Source: Puniceicoccaceae bacterium (GTDB taxonomy: Bacteria > Verrucomicrobiota > Verrucomicrobiia > Opitutales > Coraliomargaritaceae). Taken from it: a DNA stretch of 64,000 nucleotides. The notes beneath the pieces are model-generated. The model ran no database searches, was not told where the DNA came from, and worked only from the letters and a program-made list of their open reading frames with translations. Below are positions 1-8,492 of this stretch, piece by piece. A program made the position numbers and the translations under genes. The stretch is taken from NCBI GenBank assembly GCA_002729725.1, contig PBYS01000079.1:1-64000 (forward strand), in the 5' to 3' direction. Position 1 is the stretch's first letter, and the number at the start of each line of letters is the position of its first letter.

Positions 1-10
1 AACTTAAAGT

Positions 11-45
11 GTTGTAGGCTGGAAGCTCCGCTTTCTGCTTACAAC
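11..45. repeat. Imperfect hairpin next to IS91-like element
   Basis: An inverted repeat with about 12 of 15 positions pairing around a TCCG-type loop; the outer arms are GTTGTAGGC and GCTTACAAC. It lies just outside the left end of the IS91-like element. It could be a terminator, part of an older mobile element end, or an insertion-prone secondary structure. Nothing else is visible in bases 1-47. Confidence 0.4.
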
Positions 46-47
46 CT

Positions 48-64
48 GTTGAACTAAGCCGTGC
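48..64 (+). repeat. Left terminal inverted repeat of IS91-like element
   Basis: GTTGAACTAAGCCGTGC pairs with the complement of 2391-2407 with one mismatch (T/C at base 62). It is preceded by AACCT. Confidence 0.75.
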
Positions 65-311
65 GGGTGTCTTTTACGGGGTAAGGGGATTGTTTGGGCT
101 GCCATGCTTTTTGTTTAGCACTTTGAGGTGCTTGAGCAATGTCAAATTACCCATTTCTTTACAGTGAGGGGTGGGCTGGCATGATTTTCCCTGGGGGGTA
201 CTTCGTTTTTGAGTGGATTCGTGGGGCTGGGCGCAAGTGGGTCTGTCCGCAGGGGCGGGATTGCTCTGCGGCTGTCTCTTTGAGGGATGATTGATAGTGT
301 CATAGTTGTGT

Positions 312-1478
312 TCATGGGGCGCCGGCCCAGTGTCCGAGGGGCTCGGGCGTGGGCATGACTTCTGTGGCGATTAGGTTTTGGCTGCGGCATCGGGGGCACT
401 GCAGTGGCGGGGCTGGCATGGTGGTTTTGGCGAGCAATGCGAGGATGGCGCGGGTAGCATGGGCAATTTTGGTTCCTTGTTGCTTGAGGCTGGTTCGCAG
501 CGTGGCGAGTGCTTTGGCTTTGGTGGCGTGGGCGAAAAGGCCGTAGTGTCTGACTTTGACGAAGCCGGTGGGCAGGATGTGTTGGAGGAATCGCCTTAGG
601 AACTCTTGGCCGTTCAGTGTCATTGACTTGGTTCGCGCTCGGTCTGCATAGTCTTTGTATCGGAAGGTGACGCAGTCGTTATCGATGGACTGGATGCGTG
701 ACTGGTCGAGGGCGACGCGGTAAACGTAGCGCGCAAGGTAGAGCAGTATACTGCCGGGCTCGGCTTGTGGGGCACGGGCGTGGACAACCCATTCTTTGGG
801 AAGCTTCTTCTCGGGTAGGCTTTGACCCTGTCGCTCCAGCGCTGCGAAGCACTTGGCTCGGAAGATGGCTGAGAGTGCGCGCACGGGCAGGAAGTAGCCT
901 TCGGGCGTGGGCTTCCATGTGCCCTGGCTGGTCATGCCCCCGGCGGTGACGATGAGGTGGATATGGGGATGGAAGTGTAGATTTTGTCCCCACGTGTGGA
1001 GCACGGCGATCATGCCGGGCTTGATGCCGTAGCGCTCTTTGGCGAGTCGTCGCACGCTCTGCGAGGCGGCCTCGAAGAGTGCCCGGTAAAGTGCTTCCGG
1101 CTGGGCGCGGCAATGCTCGGCCAGTGCCCCTGGCACGGTGAAGACGAGATGGGCATAGGGCACTGGTGGGAGCTCTCGCAGGCGTGCGGCGATCCACTCT
1201 TGCTGTTTGCCTTGCTGGCAACGGGGACAATGACGGTTGCGACAGGAATGCCAGCGCACATGCGCATGACCGCAGTGCTGGCAGGCACGACGGATCCCGC
1301 CCAGCCGCCGGGTGCGGCAGGACTCGATGGCGTGCAGCGCTTTGCGCTGGTGCGCGGGCACGCGCCCGCCGCGTCGCTTCAGGTAAGCGGGGCCGAAACG
1401 GCGCACGACTTGCGCCAACCGGGGCACGGGTCGCTTACTCCGGCGCGCCTTCCATGCCGGGCGGGATGTGCAGCTCAA
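312..1478 (-). CDS. IS91-family transposase (HUH, Y1-type)
   Basis: A rolling-circle type transposase of 388 residues, the usual length for IS91 enzymes. The N-terminal zinc-binding region shows clustered cysteines (CQHCG and then CRNRHCPRC, residues about 66-88). The HUH metal motif is HFHPHIHLIV, and the conserved catalytic-helix region YLARYVYRVA follows. These enzymes nick single-stranded DNA at one end of the element through a covalent tyrosine link. The gene overlaps the end of the upstream recombinase gene by 44 bp, so the two are probably translated together. The C-terminus keeps a CPRC motif. No frameshift or internal stop is visible, so it should be functional. Confidence 0.9.
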   Translation of the reverse strand: MSCTSRPAWKARRSKRPVPRLAQVVRRFGPAYLKRRGGRVPAHQRKALHAIESCRTRRLGGIRRACQHCGHAHVRWHSCRNRHCPRCQQGKQQEWIAARLRELPPVPYAHLVFTVPGALAEHCRAQPEALYRALFEAASQSVRRLAKERYGIKPGMIAVLHTWGQNLHFHPHIHLIVTAGGMTSQGTWKPTPEGYFLPVRALSAIFRAKCFAALERQGQSLPEKKLPKEWVVHARAPQAEPGSILLYLARYVYRVALDQSRIQSIDNDCVTFRYKDYADRARTKSMTLNGQEFLRRFLQHILPTGFVKVRHYGLFAHATKAKALATLRTSLKQQGTKIAHATRAILALLAKTTMPAPPLQCPRCRSQNLIATEVMPTPEPLGHWAGAP

Positions 1479-2346
1479 TCAGATCGAGCGGACTACACCA
1501 GTTCTCCAGTCCCTTATTGCTCACATGCAGGTAGCGTGCGGTGGTGTGCAAGTCGGCGTGCCCGAGCAAGCGCTGGATCACCGCCAAGTTCATGCCGCCT
1601 TCGAGCAAATGTGTGGCAAAGCTGTGGCGCAGTAGGTGGATGCCACCCTTTTTCGTGATCCCGGCACGCTTGGCGGCTGTTTTGTAGGCGTATTGTCCGG
1701 TCGCGGTGCAGGCAGGGCCATAGCCGTTCTTCGAGGGAAACAGCCAGTCGCTACAGCCGTGGCGCTTCCAGTGCGCGCGCAGCTCTGTGAGTAATGCCGG
1801 CGAAAGCACGGTGTAGCGATCTTTGTTACCTTTGCCCGCTTCAACCCGGATCTGCATTCGGTCGCTGTCAATGTGACGGGCACGCAGGTTCGTCGCTTCC
1901 GCCAGTCGCATTCCAGTGCCGTAAACCAACATCAGAAAGGTTCGATGGTGCGGTTGGGGTGCATTCGCAATCAGGCGCTCCACCTCTTGCGTGCTCAGCA
2001 CCTCGGGCAAGAGCCAGCCACTGCGAGGGCGCGGCAATAGCAGCATCAATTGATCGCGAGGGATGCCTTCGATGAGTTGGTAATACAAACGCAGTGCGTT
2101 GATCGCCACATTGCAAGTGCTGGCCGAGAGATTGCGCTCATAAGCCAAATGATACAGGTAGGCCTGCAGCTCATCACGCGAAAGCTCTGAGGGAGCTCGC
2201 ATGTAATAACGCGCCAGATCATACATCCGGTCGACGTAGCTTTTGATGGTGCGCTTCGAATAACGGCGCAGCTTTAATGCACGCACATAGCGTGCCCGAC
2301 TATTGGTATTTTTTTTGTGTAGACATAGGTCGTCAGAATAACCCAA
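1435..2346 (-). CDS. Tyrosine recombinase of the IS91-like element
   Basis: A XerC/D-like site-specific recombinase of 303 residues. A SAM-like N-terminal DNA-binding domain (KLRRYSKRTIKSYVDRM) is followed by the catalytic domain with the RHRY residues: Arg in YGTGMRLAEATNL, HLLRHSFATHLLEGG, LLGHADLHTTARYLHV with the final Tyr nucleophile. It lacks the extra insertion typical of integron integrases. It sits just inside the right end of the element and overlaps the transposase gene. Companion integrase-like genes are known in one IS91 subgroup, where their role is unclear; resolving circular or dimeric intermediates is a plausible guess. Confidence 0.85.
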   Translation of the reverse strand: MGYSDDLCLHKKNTNSRARYVRALKLRRYSKRTIKSYVDRMYDLARYYMRAPSELSRDELQAYLYHLAYERNLSASTCNVAINALRLYYQLIEGIPRDQLMLLLPRPRSGWLLPEVLSTQEVERLIANAPQPHHRTFLMLVYGTGMRLAEATNLRARHIDSDRMQIRVEAGKGNKDRYTVLSPALLTELRAHWKRHGCSDWLFPSKNGYGPACTATGQYAYKTAAKRAGITKKGGIHLLRHSFATHLLEGGMNLAVIQRLLGHADLHTTARYLHVSNKGLENWCSPLDLIELHIPPGMEGAPE

Positions 2347-2390
2347 TGCCTACCGATTGACAACTGTTGAATCGATCCCCCCGCGCGGTA

Positions 2391-2407
2391 GCGCGGCTTA
2401 GTTCAAC
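2391..2407 (-). repeat. Right terminal inverted repeat of IS91-like element
   Basis: Complement of 48-64, ending GGCTTAGTTCAAC. The right arm also forms the distal half of a local hairpin with 2366-2371, a structure expected at rolling-circle transposon ends. It is followed by AACCT. Confidence 0.75.
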
Positions 2408-2515
2408 AACCTTTTTGAATCCTTCCATTAGATCCTTTTGGTTCTTTTGCGAACTTTTGATAATGTCCGCCATCAAGATTATTTGTCGTTTTGGCATAAT
2501 ACTCATACTGATCAA
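2408..2515 (-). pseudogene. 5' fragment of gene interrupted by the IS (SatD-like N-terminus)
   Basis: A start codon at 2515 (or an in-frame Met at 2497) begins a protein containing KRQIILMADIIKSSQKNQ, which runs cleanly into the element border at 2408 and would then read into element sequence. The ADIIKSS motif near the N-terminus resembles SatD-family proteins, but only about 36 residues are available, so the assignment is tentative. If one AACCT copy is removed and the left flank joined, the frame continues for only about 12 codons before a stop. The full gene may therefore have been lost, or this was a tiny protein. The 29-bp palindromic repeats lie immediately upstream and may have been its control region. 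Confidence 0.45.
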
Positions 2516-2533
2516 TAGATAAAGGACGAATTA

Positions 2534-2649
2534 TGTCAATAAAACTGACATAGCGACATACATGTCAATAAAACTGACACAGCAGCATCCATATCAATAA
2601 AACTGACACAGCGACATCCATGTCAATAAAACTGACACAGCGGCATCCA
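2534..2649. repeat. Four tandem 29-bp repeats with internal palindrome
   Basis: Four head-to-tail copies at 2534-2562, 2563-2591, 2592-2620 and 2621-2649. Each has the core TCAATAAAACTGACA followed by a TAGC/CAGC-type segment and CATCCA or CATACA. Within each copy TGTCA and TGACA (first arm changed in copy 3) form an inverted repeat with a 7-bp spacer, as in repressor operators. They differ at a few positions and contain no unique spacers. They lie directly upstream of the interrupted minus-strand gene. Confidence 0.9.
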
Positions 2650-2684
2650 TGGTTCGGCACAAGGACATCAGCTCCTCCGGTCAC

Positions 2685-3605
2685 CTACCTCGGTCGGGGG
2701 ATCGTCGGCATGGGTTGACCGAATGGCAGTGCACCGGCGTCCGGTCGCTCTCGATCATAGGCCGCGCCGTCCAGCCCCGGAAGAACCCGTCCGAACACCG
2801 TCTCCAGATTCGTTCCCGCAGCCCGCGCCGGGCTCTGCTCGATCAACGACAGGTCCAGCGGATCCAAGGACGCGAACGGTAAGCCGCCGTCCTCGATCCA
2901 CCGGCTGTGTTCATCCTGAGGCAGCCGCTCGGCCATCGCCTTGGTGGTCTCCCAGGCCGGATGGTCATCCCGGCGAACAAAGACATTGTAGTCCCCGTTC
3001 CAGTTCGGCTCGACCGACCCACCCGTGTTTCCCCACCACTGCCGGGCGTAGAACAGGTTGTTATAGACATGATAATTCGGCGTGCCGATTCCCCGGACCT
3101 TGTTGCTCGTGATCGCCACCCGCGCCGTGCTCGTGTTATGGTAGACGAATACCTCTGCCGGGTTCAGCTCGAGTTCCCCGTAAAAGCGAATATCCTCGCG
3201 GTTGTCGTCAAACAGGTTCCGGTAGAGGTAGAGGGGGCCGACATCTACCACCTTGACCCGCAGGGCGCAACGCGAACGGAGGATCAGGTTGTCGTGCCAC
3301 CGGCAGTTGACCTCTGCGCTGTTGGGCTCCAGCGCATCATCGTTCATGTCCTCGATCCGGTTGTGGTGAATGTTCAGATCCTGATTGAACTCGGCCCATC
3401 CCAAACGCTCCTCGGCCGTGGATTTCCAGCGTGTCCAGCCCATGCTGCTGATTCCGTCCCAATGGTGGTGGATGTGATTATCGTGGATCTCGTGGCCACC
3501 GCGCGTCCGCTCGATCTTGACACCGCGCATATCCCACCAGCCGCCGCGCTTGTGGGCGGTCCACAAGCAGAAGGCAACGGAGAAGAATAGGTTTAGGCAT
3601 AACAA
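2685..3605 (-). pseudogene. Right-handed beta-helix protein, probably 5'-truncated
   Basis: The translation is rich in the short strand-turn pattern of parallel beta-helix (PbH1) proteins, for example IHDNHIHHHWDGI, LNIHHNRIEDMNDDALE, YLYRNLFDDNREDIRF and YHVYNNLFYARQW. Families with this fold include polysaccharide lyases and other secreted carbohydrate-acting proteins; no catalytic residues can be assigned. The protein enters directly in mid-fold: the first 16 residues (MLCLNLFFSVAFCLWT) look like read-through of unrelated DNA, though they are hydrophobic enough to imitate a signal peptide. Typical members are longer at the N-terminus. It is flanked by the repeat block and by non-coding DNA, consistent with a remnant left by rearrangement. 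Confidence 0.6.
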
Positions 3606-3917
3606 TTATCGGGGTTGAACGGTGAGTGTGGGAAAAAGAAAGCAAGCCCCGACGTTAAGGTGCGAGCCTAAACCGGACGGAGGACAGAACAGGGGTGTTT
3701 CAATCCAATGACACAGGTAAAAGACCGTAAAGGGAACATAAAGGGTTCCCCCTAAAGCGCACAAGGGCGGGGCAAAAGTGCCCTTCAAGTGTTTGTGGAT
3801 CGCAGTGATACTCTAAGTTTCACGCAGCGCTAGCCGTAGTGTGCCCGCTAAATGACGACGAACCTTTTTTCTTAGCTTTTCTTGCCAATGCACTGAAATC
3901 TCAGTCGAATCTCAGCT
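3606..3917. other. Non-coding gap
   Basis: About 310 bases without a convincing gene. A short minus-strand open frame here has no recognisable features. The region separates the beta-helix remnant from the PA14-like gene. Confidence 0.5.
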
Positions 3918-5018
3918 ATGAATCTATCGAAGCGCACCTCCAAGAACAGCACATTGACCCTGGTTCTCTTGATAAGCGTTGGTCTTCATGTACTGGCGCT
4001 CGTCATATTCGGGGCGTTCAAAATAGTGGAGACAGTGACCCGAGAGGACCAGACTTTCGAGGCGCCAGAGATCGTCGAAGCGCCCCAGGAGCAGCCCGAA
4101 TATCAAGTCAACCTGGAGCAGCGCAACCAGAGCAGCGCCCCTCCGCGGCCCAACCCCATCGTGGTCGATGCGCCGGAGGTGACCATCCCCGCCCTCGACA
4201 TCGATGTGGATATCGCAAACACATCGAGCTACGGCCGCGGCAGCGGTGGCTTTGGCACCGGCAGCGGCAGCGGCAGCGGGATCAGCACTATGCGCGAGAT
4301 GGCTTTGGAGATCTCCAATTTCGGCTACAGCAGCTTCGTCGATAATACGCTTGAAGGCACCCTCTTCGATTTCAAAACAGACGACAGAGGTAAACCTACC
4401 GGTTTTGAGCCCTACGAGAACATACCCGAAATCTCTAAAGACTTCACACGCTCATTCAACATTCCCGCCCTCAAGCGAAAGTTCTTTAGCGCGGATAAGA
4501 ACCTTTATGCGTCCTATTTCATCATCCCCTTCCAGGATGCATCCAACGCGCCCCGCGCTTTCGACGCCGAGGGCATCATCGAGCCCCGCATGATCGGCGC
4601 GGCTTACCAGGGGGTCTACACACCGAGCAAAACGGGGCGCTTCCGATTCTACGGCCGTGGCGATGACATTCTGATCGTCCGAGTCAATAACCGCATCGTG
4701 TTGGATGCATCATGGACACTCAACCTTTACAGTCGCGAATCCGTCGATGAAAAAGATCCGAGTCATTATGGCGAGAATCTGTTCGGCTTCCCCAAGCCCG
4801 GTGTCTATGGCGACTGGTTTAACCTAAAGGAGGGGCAGGAAACAGAAATCGAAATTTTCATTTGCGAAGTGCCCGGCGGCAAGTTCGGAGCTTGGCTGAT
4901 GATCGAGAAAGCTGGCAGCAATTCCGGTCCGAAAATCTTCCACACGCGGCCCCTGAGCCAAGACGATCGTGACTTCCTAAAGCAAGTCCACTCTGACGCA
5001 GAAAAGTTCCTCCCTTAG
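3918..5018 (+). CDS. TonB-like anchored PA14-type envelope protein
   Basis: A 366-residue protein. A short basic N-terminus is followed by one membrane helix (LTLVLLISVGLHVLALVIFGAF, about residues 13-34), then a Pro/Glu-rich stretch and a Gly/Ser-rich linker (about 105-125), as in TonB-like periplasm-spanning proteins. The C-terminal half (about 190-345) resembles a PA14-type beta-sandwich: GVYTPSKTGRFRFYGRGDD followed by LIVRVNNRIVLDAS. PA14 domains often bind carbohydrate. No TonB C-terminal domain is apparent. The role is probably envelope-associated ligand binding or mechanical linkage. The gene stands alone, with an IS5-type remnant starting right after its stop codon. Confidence 0.6.
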   Translation: MNLSKRTSKNSTLTLVLLISVGLHVLALVIFGAFKIVETVTREDQTFEAPEIVEAPQEQPEYQVNLEQRNQSSAPPRPNPIVVDAPEVTIPALDIDVDIANTSSYGRGSGGFGTGSGSGSGISTMREMALEISNFGYSSFVDNTLEGTLFDFKTDDRGKPTGFEPYENIPEISKDFTRSFNIPALKRKFFSADKNLYASYFIIPFQDASNAPRAFDAEGIIEPRMIGAAYQGVYTPSKTGRFRFYGRGDDILIVRVNNRIVLDASWTLNLYSRESVDEKDPSHYGENLFGFPKPGVYGDWFNLKEGQETEIEIFICEVPGGKFGAWLMIEKAGSNSGPKIFHTRPLSQDDRDFLKQVHSDAEKFLP

Positions 5019-5042
5019 GGAGCGTCTGGAAATAAAGTTCTA
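5019..5042 (+). repeat. Probable left end of the IS5-type remnant
   Basis: GGAGCGTCTGGAAATAAAG lies directly after the previous stop codon and about 65 bp before the transposase start, the position and general look of an IS5-family left inverted repeat. No matching right end was found downstream. Confidence 0.4.
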
Positions 5043-5084
5043 AAAACTACTTGTACTCAGACAATTGTCCCTTAAGTTATTGTC

Positions 5085-5749
5085 GTGCAAAGTATTAAAT
5101 TCGAACTCAACGACAAGGACTGGGAAGTCCTAAAAAAATTAACGACTGGCGTGCGGTACATTTAGATGGCCGAGGACGTAAGCCGAAAAACCTCCGTCTG
5201 AGCGTCGAGGGCATCTTCTGGATCCTGCGAACGGGAGCACCTTGGAGGTATCTGCCCGTTGACTATGGCCCCTGGCAAAGTGTTTATGATCGCTTCCGTT
5301 CGTGGGCGTCCAGCGGTCTCTGGGAGTATCTAATGAATCATTTCCAAGAGGCTTTCGCAGACTTGGAATACGTGATGGTCGATTCCAGTTCAATCCGAGT
5401 GCACCAAGATGCTGCGCGAACCCACCGAGGCCAGACGCGTGATGCGATGGGGCGTTCACGCGGAGGGTTGACTACAAAGTTGCATATGGCCTGCGATGCG
5501 CTCGGTTACCCGCTTTCCTTCGTACTTACCTGCGGCGAAAGGGGCGATGCCCCGCAGGCGATTGGAGTGCTTCGCAAATGGCTCAACCAGCCCAGTGCCT
5601 GCTTGCTCGATGGCGGATATGACAGCGATGCTATTCGTGAGTTTATTGTGCAAAGCTCGGGCACCGCCGTCATACCGCCAAACCCGACAAGAGCATCCAA
5701 GACTGGAGCACTCTCTGTAATCACTTTGCTTCGTAGGCGTTGTAGCTAA
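5085..5749 (+). pseudogene. Degenerate IS5-family transposase
   Basis: A GTG at 5085 starts a short frame (NDKDWEVLKK) that ends after about 27 codons. The homologous protein continues in the -1 frame across a run of seven A (5132-5138) into GRGRKPKNLRLSVEGIFWIL, RTGAPWRYLP and GPWQSVYDRFRSWASSGLW, hallmarks of the IS5 N-terminal domain. The first catalytic Asp region (LEYVMVDSSSIRVHQ) and second Asp region (ACLLDGGYDSDAIRE) are present. The protein breaks off after VIPPNPTRAS, so the segment with the last acidic residue of the DDE triad and the C-terminus are missing. With a frameshift and a lost end it cannot be active. Confidence 0.85.
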
Positions 5750-5863
5750 GTATTACGCCCTCGGGGCGTCCGCCTTGTCTTTTCAGTAGTCGAACTTGCG
5801 GGTTGAACGCTACCCAAACTAACGCCAAAAAACTAAGACAAGAAAGTTTCATTTGAGTAAATC

Positions 5864-6289
5864 ATGTCTACAGTCCGCCTATTAGCTCTATTTCTTGTTC
5901 TTGGTAGTGCTTCGCTTTGGTCCGCAGATGCGGATCTTCGATTTTATTCATATGAGATCGTGATTGAAGATCGTGGCCACGAAGAGACGCTCTCAGCGTG
6001 TCCAGTTTATGACAATAAAGAGACGGATCCTTACACTGGCTTCGGGGTGCACGCGTGGATGTCAAACGACAAGCATTGGGAGGCACTTGAAGCGATTTAC
6101 AATAAATATGCGGGACGTGAAGACTGGTGGTATTGCTCGCAGACAGAATATGCGGCTTATCGGAAAATGCTGCAATTACATCAGCTGTCAGCACCCGTTC
6201 GAGATGGGAATTCTGTTCGCTATGTGCTTCGCTTACCATATGCAGCAGATATCGGCGTAGATTTGCTCAAGGTCGAACATGCACAATAG
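5864..6289 (+). CDS. Small secreted protein of unknown function
   Basis: A 141-residue protein with a clear Sec signal peptide (VRLLALFLVLGSASLWSADA, about residues 4-23). The mature part is acidic and aromatic, with WYCSQTEYAAYRKM and two cysteines (in SACPVY and WWYCSQ) that could form a disulfide in the periplasm. I do not recognise a family. It sits between an IS remnant and a GH16 gene in an accessory region, with 310 bp of non-coding DNA after it. Confidence 0.55.
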   Translation: MSTVRLLALFLVLGSASLWSADADLRFYSYEIVIEDRGHEETLSACPVYDNKETDPYTGFGVHAWMSNDKHWEALEAIYNKYAGREDWWYCSQTEYAAYRKMLQLHQLSAPVRDGNSVRYVLRLPYAADIGVDLLKVEHAQ

Positions 6290-6599
6290 AGTGAGCGACG
6301 CCACCGCAAGCGCAATGGGAAAAGCGACCTCCTCTCATACGCGATGCTGAATAGACGAGACTATGGGCGCAATGAAACCATTGAACCCATAGCTACAAAT
6401 ACGAGGCCTGCAATCGGCCATTTGGCGCTAATCTTTAAACCCCTTGTCTCCGACTTCCCCTAGCTGATCAGCAATTCACTACTATTTAGAACGGCAAAAG
6501 ACTCACTTAATTTGTCCGAGCTATGCTATTATATCCAGCTTGCCAAGATCGTCTCGCATACTCTGACAGCTTCACTTAGAAGCGTACATAATATAAAAA
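6290..6599. other. Non-coding gap upstream of GH16 gene
   Basis: About 310 bases with no gene, strong hairpin or obvious repeat that I can support. It must contain the GH16 promoter unless that gene is read from upstream. Confidence 0.4.
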
Positions 6600-8024
6600 A
6601 TGAAATACCCCACTATCAATCAATTTAAAGGCATGCTGCTAGCGTGTTTTATCGGATGGATCTGCTCGCCCTTAGCCGCGAAGGACCTTACACTTGAGGT
6701 CGCCAAAGAGATGCGCGGCGATATCGATGTCGTGAGTGAAGCGCTTGATCACTTGCTTGCTAGCTCAGATGCATCACTCGTCAAAGAAGGGCAAAGCGCA
6801 GATACCGCCTTGGAGCGAGTCGCGGAGCACTTAGACCACTACATCACAGAAACGGAGGCACTGCAGGCCTCGGTCGGGGCCTATGACGGCGGCAAGCAGT
6901 ATCCAGCGGCCTCAACCGTTTCGATCGAGGACTTTGATGTGCCTGTTGGCGCCACGCAAGTGCACGTGCCAGTGAGCTTGGACAAGCCCAGCGTGAATTC
7001 GGTGGTGGCCCATATTCGCGTTTACAACGGCAAGGGCGGTCGTGCAAATCCAGATAAGACTCAAGCAATCATATTCCGCCCCGGCGATCCCTTAACGAAG
7101 TATGTAAGTTTTGATGTCAGCGGCATGAAGGAGGGCCATAATGTGAAGGCCCTGCAGCCATCCGTTCCAGACGGAGCAAAACGTGGAAAGAGCGGCGTTT
7201 TGATCACCGCGCGCACGGGCGCGATCAATAAAGCATCCGCAGATACAAGTCGCGATGCCCAAACATTTCAGCCATTGGGCGAACTGTCCTATTCCGTGAC
7301 GGGGCAGACAGTTCAATTCGACGACAAGGGCGGCTCGAATATGCTCACCACAGCGCTGGCTCACGGACGCACGCAGCCAGGAAATGGAGAGACCGGGTAT
7401 TATGGCACCGTCGAGTTTGGTGGCTTCAAGCGGACAGAAGAAGGCTTGGCCATTTCCACGCGACGCTTAGAGACACCGGTATCCGTAGGCACACCTGCGA
7501 CCGCATATCCATTCCTAGCGTCGATGCTTTCCGGTTATCGCACGCCAGAAACTCAATTCAAGTATGGCTCCGTGGAATGGGTGGTAAAAATGCCCAACCG
7601 TCGAGGGTCTTGGCCGGCGCTGTGGTTGCTCCCCATCGATGGTTGGCCGCCAGAGATCGATGTATATGAAGGGTTCGGATACAATGGATCCTGGAAGTTC
7701 AACTCTGACCTATCGACCAATTTACATGGTGGCGATAAAGGAGTCCGCACCTTTACCCGAGCCGCCATGCGAATGAAAATGAGTGACTTCGGCTTAGCCA
7801 ACACGCTTGATAGCGAATTTCACACTTTCTCCGTAACCGTCACTCCCAAGTGGATCACGATGTTTGTTGATGGCGTGGAAACCATGTGCTACGCGAATCC
7901 ATTTGCTGGTGAAGTCTGGTATCCCCTGACCAATGTTGCAGTGAAAGCGGGCATTGACTCCGCATACGAGGATGGATCCGGCGATATGATCTTGCGCTCG
8001 CTCAAGGTCTGGCGTGCGGAATAA
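6600..8024 (+). CDS. Secreted GH16 glycoside hydrolase
   Basis: A 474-residue endo-acting beta-glycan hydrolase. A signal peptide covers about residues 1-27. A beta-sandwich-like region (about 95-200) precedes the catalytic jelly roll (about 240-474). The signature ExDxxE is EIDVYE at 352-357: Glu352 nucleophile, Asp354 assisting, Glu357 acid/base. This spacing is the beta-bulge variant seen in laminarinases, agarases and kappa-carrageenases; the nearby GSVEWVVKMP and WPALWLLP segments are also typical. The exact substrate cannot be read off; marine beta-glucan or a sulfated galactan is likely. It is followed closely by PEP-CTERM protein sequences, consistent with an extracellular polysaccharide-handling island. 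Confidence 0.85.
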   Translation: MKYPTINQFKGMLLACFIGWICSPLAAKDLTLEVAKEMRGDIDVVSEALDHLLASSDASLVKEGQSADTALERVAEHLDHYITETEALQASVGAYDGGKQYPAASTVSIEDFDVPVGATQVHVPVSLDKPSVNSVVAHIRVYNGKGGRANPDKTQAIIFRPGDPLTKYVSFDVSGMKEGHNVKALQPSVPDGAKRGKSGVLITARTGAINKASADTSRDAQTFQPLGELSYSVTGQTVQFDDKGGSNMLTTALAHGRTQPGNGETGYYGTVEFGGFKRTEEGLAISTRRLETPVSVGTPATAYPFLASMLSGYRTPETQFKYGSVEWVVKMPNRRGSWPALWLLPIDGWPPEIDVYEGFGYNGSWKFNSDLSTNLHGGDKGVRTFTRAAMRMKMSDFGLANTLDSEFHTFSVTVTPKWITMFVDGVETMCYANPFAGEVWYPLTNVAVKAGIDSAYEDGSGDMILRSLKVWRAE

Positions 8025-8045
8025 GTTCGGCGTGCATCCGCAGCA

Positions 8046-8336
8046 ATGGCGTCACACGCAGAGGGCGAAATTGTGTGGATTGATTTTGGAACTACTAGTT
8101 ATACGACAGGCGGGAATTGGAATAACAATGATGTTGCCACCATTAGCGGCATAACCGGCGTAGAGTCATTCGACCTAAGCCGAGTAAGTAACTCAGCTGC
8201 GAATTTCTTAGGTGGCAATGAATATGGCTACATCAATGCATTGCAAATTGAGATCGTCCCCGAGCCCTCCTCCGCTGCTGCGCTGCTAGGTCTGTGTTCG
8301 ATCACCGTGGCCTGCCTGCGTCGCCGCAGAGACTAG
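8046..8336 (+). CDS. Short PEP-CTERM protein, possibly a remnant
   Basis: A 96-residue frame ending in a PEP-CTERM sorting signal: the VPEPSS motif, a hydrophobic helix (AAALLGLCSITVACL) and a basic tail (RRRRD). PEP-CTERM proteins are processed by an exosortase and delivered to the surface or exopolysaccharide. The N-terminal part (IVWIDFGTTSYTTGGNWNN) looks like the beginning of a mature exported domain, but no proper signal peptide precedes it and the domain is far shorter than usual. An internal deletion and loss of the start are likely. The first ATG at 8046 may not be used. No exosortase gene is in the window. Confidence 0.5.
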   Translation: MASHAEGEIVWIDFGTTSYTTGGNWNNNDVATISGITGVESFDLSRVSNSAANFLGGNEYGYINALQIEIVPEPSSAAALLGLCSITVACLRRRRD

Positions 8337-8337
8337 G

Positions 8338-8420
8338 ACCCATTCGAAAAAAGTTTGGCCCTCATGGATCTATCTTTTGTAAGCTTAGATGCGAGGAACC
8401 GGGGCGATGCCGATCGCTCC
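8338..8420 (+). repeat. Dispersed 80-bp repeat, copy 1
   Basis: Begins ACCCATTCGAAAAAAG two bases after the PEP-CTERM stop and ends GGCGATGCCGATCGCTCC. It matches the reverse complement of 9375-9454 at roughly four of five positions with a few single-base gaps. The two copies enclose the next PEP-CTERM gene in inverted orientation. Confidence 0.85.
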
Positions 8421-8492
8421 ATGAAAAAGCTTCCACTAATCCAATCTATTATTTAATTAAATAGTTCATCTTATCGCGAGGAATTTAATTAA

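Larger units (their letters stand above)
48..2407 (-). mobile_element. IS91-like element with tyrosine recombinase
   Basis: The element carries an IS91-type transposase gene and, overlapping it upstream, a tyrosine recombinase gene, both on the minus strand. Its ends are inverted repeats: GTTGAACTAAGCC at 48-60 and its exact complement at 2395-2407, extending to about 17 bp with one mismatch. The pentamer AACCT occurs immediately outside both ends (43-47 and 2408-2412), which reads as a target duplication. A subterminal hairpin (2366-2407, GTTGAA and TTCAAC arms with a GC-rich core) lies inside the right end. A subgroup of the IS91 family is known to carry an upstream integrase-like gene. Both genes are open, so the element may be active. 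About 250 bp between the left end and the transposase stop hold no gene. Confidence 0.8.

Noticed and set aside
2355-2412. Integron attC site at the IS91-like right end
   Set aside because: GTTRRRY-like and RYYYAAC-like heptamers are present, but in the order GTT...AAC, opposite to attC, and the recombinase lacks the integron integrase insertion. The hairpin is better explained as a transposon end.
2534-2649. CRISPR-like array (29-bp repeats with palindrome)
   Set aside because: The units are directly adjacent with no unique spacers, and no cas gene is near; it is a tandem repeat.
3606-3788. 60-residue minus-strand frame after the beta-helix remnant
   Set aside because: Low-complexity, no start context and no recognisable motif; treated as non-coding.
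5130-5142. Programmed -1 frameshift (run of seven A) in the IS5-type transposase
   Set aside because: A slippery heptamer is present, but the upstream frame is only about 20 residues and the 3' part of the gene is missing, so an inactivating mutation in a dead element is simpler.
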